Of a stretch of 9,240 nt of DNA, positions 7,199 through 9,240 are shown piece by piece. The stretch comes from JAHDCE01 sp051275765. GTDB lineage: Bacteria; Bacteroidota; Bacteroidia; Chitinophagales; Saprospiraceae. The stretch spans positions 1 to 9,240 of the forward strand of contig JBNMOV010000173.1 in the NCBI GenBank assembly GCA_051275765.1, in the 5' to 3' direction. Under the pieces are notes generated by a model that worked only from the letters and a program-made list of their open reading frames with translations, was not told the origin of the DNA and did no database searches. The first letter of the stretch is position 1, and each line of letters begins with the position of its first letter. The translations under genes and the position numbers were made by a program.

Positions 7199-7861
7199 AT
7201 GATGAAGCAGTCTATTTTTATTTTAACTAGCATACTATTCCTTTTGTTTTCTTCTAACTTGATGGCTCAAGAAGAAGAAACCATTGATTCTACTAAACTT
7301 GTCCAGTTTTCTGGATTGGTATTAGATGGTACAGGAGATGAATTAGAACCTATTCCTTTTGTTACCGTTTCCATAGAAGGCGGAAGCAGAGGTGTATACA
7401 CTGATTGGAAAGGTTTCTTTTCATTGGTCATAGAAAAAGGAGAAGAAGTGGTCTTTTCTGCTGTTGGTTATAAAACAGCTAGATTTCTTGTTCCAGATAC
7501 ATTGACGGAAAATAGATATTCTTTGGTTCAGCTATTGACAACAGATACGATCAATCTTCCAGAAACAGTTGTTTTCCCTTGGCCAAGTCGAGATCATTTC
7601 AAGTTAGAATTCCTAGCTATGGATGTAACTGATAATATGTCGGGGAACGCAGAAGAGAATTTAGCAAAAAATGCCTTAGCTTCTATGGTTAATAAAGTAA
7701 CTATGGATGGCAATGAAAATAGTGATTACTATTTAAGACAACAAGCGAAATCCTACTATAGCTATGGACAGGTCGCTCCTATGAATGTCTTTAATCCTAT
7801 GGCTTGGAGAGATTTTTTCAAAGCATGGAAGGATGGAGCGTTTAAGAAAAAGAAGAAGTAA
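7199..7861 (+). CDS. Secreted carboxypeptidase-like regulatory-domain protein
   Basis: The ATG at 7199 starts a signal peptide (MMKQSIFILTSILFLLFSSNLMA, cleavage likely before Gln24). The next codon is also ATG and could serve instead. The protein has 220 residues. Residues 36-125 resemble the CarboxypepD_reg-like beta-sandwich found at the N-terminus of SusC/TonB-dependent proteins: VQFSGLVLDG, IPFVTVSI, then a glycine-rich turn, GVYTDWKGFFSLVIEKGEEVV and SAVGYKTARF in order. Here the domain is not fused to a barrel or a peptidase. The C-terminal half (126-220) carries PWPSRDHFKLEFLA (127-140) and ends in five lysines. A periplasmic or envelope role is likely, but the ligand is unknown. It is the only complete plus-strand gene, divergent from rlmB. 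Confidence 0.85.
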   Translation: MMKQSIFILTSILFLLFSSNLMAQEEETIDSTKLVQFSGLVLDGTGDELEPIPFVTVSIEGGSRGVYTDWKGFFSLVIEKGEEVVFSAVGYKTARFLVPDTLTENRYSLVQLLTTDTINLPETVVFPWPSRDHFKLEFLAMDVTDNMSGNAEENLAKNALASMVNKVTMDGNENSDYYLRQQAKSYYSYGQVAPMNVFNPMAWRDFFKAWKDGAFKKKKK

Positions 7862-7883
7862 TTGTAGGGGATTTAAGGATGGC

Positions 7884-7942
7884 GAATAAATAAGTGTCTG
7901 TAATTGATGAAATATGGATTTAAAACGGACAGTTATTTATTC
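7884..7942. repeat. Imperfect inverted repeat in a convergent intergenic gap
   Basis: Arms 7884-7900 and 7926-7942 pair over 17 positions, with one G-G mismatch and one G-T wobble, around a 25-base loop. The outer half, GAATAAATAA / TTATTTATTC, is perfect. It lies between convergent genes, which suggests a shared transcription end, but there is no T tract. Confidence 0.45.
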
Positions 7943-7945
7943 AAT

Positions 7946-7963
7946 ATCCCTATGATTAGGGAT
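7946..7963. terminator. Short hairpin near the end of the convergent gap
   Basis: ATCCCTA and TAGGGAT form a perfect 7-bp stem with loop TGAT. On the minus strand it begins 15 bases past the stop at 7978. It has moderate GC in the stem but no U tract on either side, so termination is only suggested. Confidence 0.35.
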
Positions 7964-7977
7964 TTGCTGTGTTGGAA

Positions 7978-8748
7978 TTAATCATTATACGATTTGATTC
8001 TCCTTGCGAGTTCTATCATCATTTTTATATTGATGATGGAATTTTCTGCTATTACGTTTAGATTAGAACTATGCTTTATTAAACTATCGCATTGGTAAAT
8101 AAGAGAGGTCGTATTAGATTCGTCCCTTTTGGTAATTGTAGGATTTTCTATAGTGAGATGAGCATCGATAATATCATCATCCCCTTTTTTATAGGTTCCT
8201 TTGGCTTTTTCTTTATAAGGTTTAACTCCTAATGAAACTTGCCAATCTAATAATTTGGCAGCACCAAAGATCGTTTCTTGAGTTTTGGAATTTAGTGTTT
8301 TTTCAAAGAAATGCTGGTTGTCGCTTTGTAGTAGGAACCTATCGTCAAATTTCGTATTGTTGATTTTCAAGTCTTGTACACCCATTAATTTACCAATGCC
8401 ATCCATTGATTTCTCTCTCCTTATACTGAAGTAATTATTTTCAGCATTGGGACAAGTAGTAGATATGGACATGGTTTGGATATCGTATAATTCTGAGATA
8501 GAAAGGAAAAAGGGCATATGACCTATCTTACCTCTCATTGTAATATTCTTTGCTCCAAGAGGATGGAATCCTTCAAATTCTAAATGATACTTCTCTGCAA
8601 TCGGCTGGAACTTATCTAAGAAAATTTGATAAGGAGATTGAGGCATCCAATTCTTTTGTAAGAGATGTAGCAGTTCCTTATTGTCATTCATTTCAGGTAA
8701 ATACATAACTGCCCTTTGATTATTTTGGCTACCATCATGTTTAGGCAT
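7978..8748 (-). CDS. 3' fragment of the broken PH-domain gene (cytoplasmic C-terminal region)
   Basis: Read alone this is a 256-residue soluble protein with no signal or membrane helix. No good ribosome binding site precedes the ATG at 8748. The frame stays open for 40 more codons upstream and those codons look like protein, so this ATG is probably internal. Residues 1-33 carry the last strand and helix of the PH-like domain, ending NDNKELLHLLQKN (21-33). Residues 38-256 form a separate region with SPYQIFLDKFQPIAEKYH (38-55) and a motif TKFDDRFLLQSDNQ (131-144). Comparable FD-x-RF segments occur in several uncharacterised bacterial families (DUF3137-like), but I would not assign one firmly. 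Confidence 0.55.
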   Translation of the reverse strand: MPKHDGSQNNQRAVMYLPEMNDNKELLHLLQKNWMPQSPYQIFLDKFQPIAEKYHLEFEGFHPLGAKNITMRGKIGHMPFFLSISELYDIQTMSISTTCPNAENNYFSIRREKSMDGIGKLMGVQDLKINNTKFDDRFLLQSDNQHFFEKTLNSKTQETIFGAAKLLDWQVSLGVKPYKEKAKGTYKKGDDDIIDAHLTIENPTITKRDESNTTSLIYQCDSLIKHSSNLNVIAENSIINIKMMIELARRIKSYND

Positions 8749-8792
8749 AGTATAATAAGAAATTATCTTCTTGCCAAAAGGATTATCAATGG

Positions 8793-9176
8793 TTATTTCA
8801 TGTATTTCTTCGTATAATATATGAAAAATATTGAATTTAGACTTAGGATTGGTATCTCTAATAATGCGTTGGTTATTGTAAAATGAATATTACTCAAAGA
8901 ATAGTAATAATAATTCACTCCAAAGAACACAAAGGAAAAGAAAGCAGTAGCTGAGGCTAATCCAAAATACCGAGATAGGATAGCAGAAATAATAAACGTG
9001 ACTATAAGTAAGCCAAGAATAAGAGAAAGAACCACAAAAACGCCTTTGGATATTAATGAAGATCCTACTTTATACCAACGTACCTTCTCTCCTTCTTTTA
9101 ATAAGCGGTCATGTTTTTCGGGTATGCTTCCATGTTTTACATTAAAATGTAGGACAAAGAATCGTTTCGTTTTCAT
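8793..9176 (-). CDS. 5' fragment of the broken PH-domain gene (membrane anchor)
   Basis: As read, this makes 127 residues. After a polar N-terminus (1-40) with KEGEKVRWYKVGSS (27-40), two hydrophobic helices lie at about 43-65 and 70-92. Residues 93-103 (SLSNIHFTITN) begin the PH-like domain. The last 24 residues (ALLEIPI to the C-terminus) come from the wrong frame after the shift and are probably not native. The start at 9176 is supported by an in-frame TAG three codons upstream. The ribosome binding site is weak. Confidence 0.6.
   Translation of the reverse strand: MKTKRFFVLHFNVKHGSIPEKHDRLLKEGEKVRWYKVGSSLISKGVFVVLSLILGLLIVTFIISAILSRYFGLASATAFFSFVFFGVNYYYYSLSNIHFTITNALLEIPILSLNSIFFIYYTKKYMK
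8866..8880 (-). other. Frameshift site inside the TN-x-R motif
   Basis: The minus strand here reads ACAATAACCAACGC. Adding a second CCAA copy would give codons for TITNQR, the expected motif, and bring both frames into line. Contraction of a CCAA tandem is therefore the simplest explanation; a one-base loss would restore the frame but omit one motif residue. Confidence 0.6.
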
Positions 9177-9182
9177 ATTCGC

Positions 9183-9240
9183 CTAGATAGACAACGGAAA
9201 GCTCAAAAGCTCCATGAACTTTAGAATAATTCGCCAGACT
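9183..9240 (-). CDS. Possible 3' end of an upstream minus-strand gene (partial)
   Basis: One minus frame is open from the window edge to a TAG at 9183-9185 (last residues MELLSFPLSI), six bases before the ATG at 9176, a spacing typical of operons. A second minus frame is open further, ending in a TAA about 40 bases inside the next gene. Neither can be judged on so few codons. Confidence 0.2.
   Translation of the reverse strand, partial: VWRIILKFMELLSFPLSI

Larger units (their letters stand above)
7978..9176 (-). pseudogene. Frameshifted gene: two-helix membrane anchor + bacterial PH-like domain + soluble C-terminal region
   Basis: The two reading frames here join into one protein of about 400 residues when the frame is changed once near 8870. 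The N-terminal part gives two membrane helices (about 43-65 and 70-92), then YYYYSLSNIHFTITN (89-103). The shifted frame continues QRIIRDTN, YEEIHEITIDNPFGKK and IISYYTMPKHDG with no stop, and then the whole downstream frame. This is the order seen in bacterial PH-like (bPH_2) domains: a helical hairpin, the TN-x-R motif, a Y-x-E-I strand, and a late helix such as NDNKELLHLLQ. Neither half makes a complete domain. The cause could be a real mutation, a sequencing error or, less likely, programmed frameshifting. The second half has no good start signals of its own. Confidence 0.7.

Noticed and set aside
1..9240. CRISPR array, insertion sequence, integrase, tRNA, rRNA or defence cassette
   Set aside because: No regularly spaced repeats, transposase motifs, tRNA cloverleaf or rRNA sequence was seen. 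The STAND NTPase alone does not make a defence system.

Overview
The window looks like chromosomal DNA from a member of the Bacteroidota (the old Bacteroidetes; no finer placement is safe). The signs are AT-rich DNA, mostly weak Shine-Dalgarno sites, promoter elements of the Bacteroidota type (TTG / TAnnTTTG), a PheS carrying a Cys4 insertion, and a secreted protein with a carboxypeptidase-like regulatory domain. Almost all genes lie on the minus strand; one is on the plus strand.

Layout, left to right. Positions 1-34 may hold the last codons of a plus-strand gene. A 22-bp perfect hairpin with A and T tracts (57-102) forms a bidirectional terminator. pheS (125-1162, minus) encodes the phenylalanyl-tRNA synthetase alpha subunit. 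Its leader holds a long hairpin, a consensus -7 element and an isolated DnaA-box match. Next are an unrecognised exported coiled-coil protein (1333-2004, minus) and a palindromic intergenic region. The largest gene (2154-6191, minus, apparent TTG start) encodes a 1345-residue protein with two class III nucleotide cyclase domains, a STAND-type P-loop NTPase and about nine TPR repeats. This is the architecture of mammalian soluble adenylyl cyclase. It is followed by an rlmB-like SpoU rRNA methyltransferase (6310-7050, minus).

The 7051-7198 gap holds divergent promoters, one for rlmB and one for a small secreted regulatory-domain protein (7199-7861, plus). The convergent gap 7862-7977 holds two inverted repeats. 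On the right, two minus-strand reading frames (8793-9176 and 7978-8748) are best read as one gene broken by a frameshift. It would encode two membrane helices, a bacterial PH-like domain and a soluble C-terminal region, and the break falls inside the conserved TN-x-R motif of the PH-like domain.

The minus-strand genes are spaced 118-170 bp apart and look like separate units rather than one operon. pheS and rlmB are housekeeping translation genes. The cyclase-NTPase-TPR protein is the signalling element. The most interesting points are its altered purine-selecting residues despite intact metal and transition-state residues, and the hidden frameshift in the PH-like gene.
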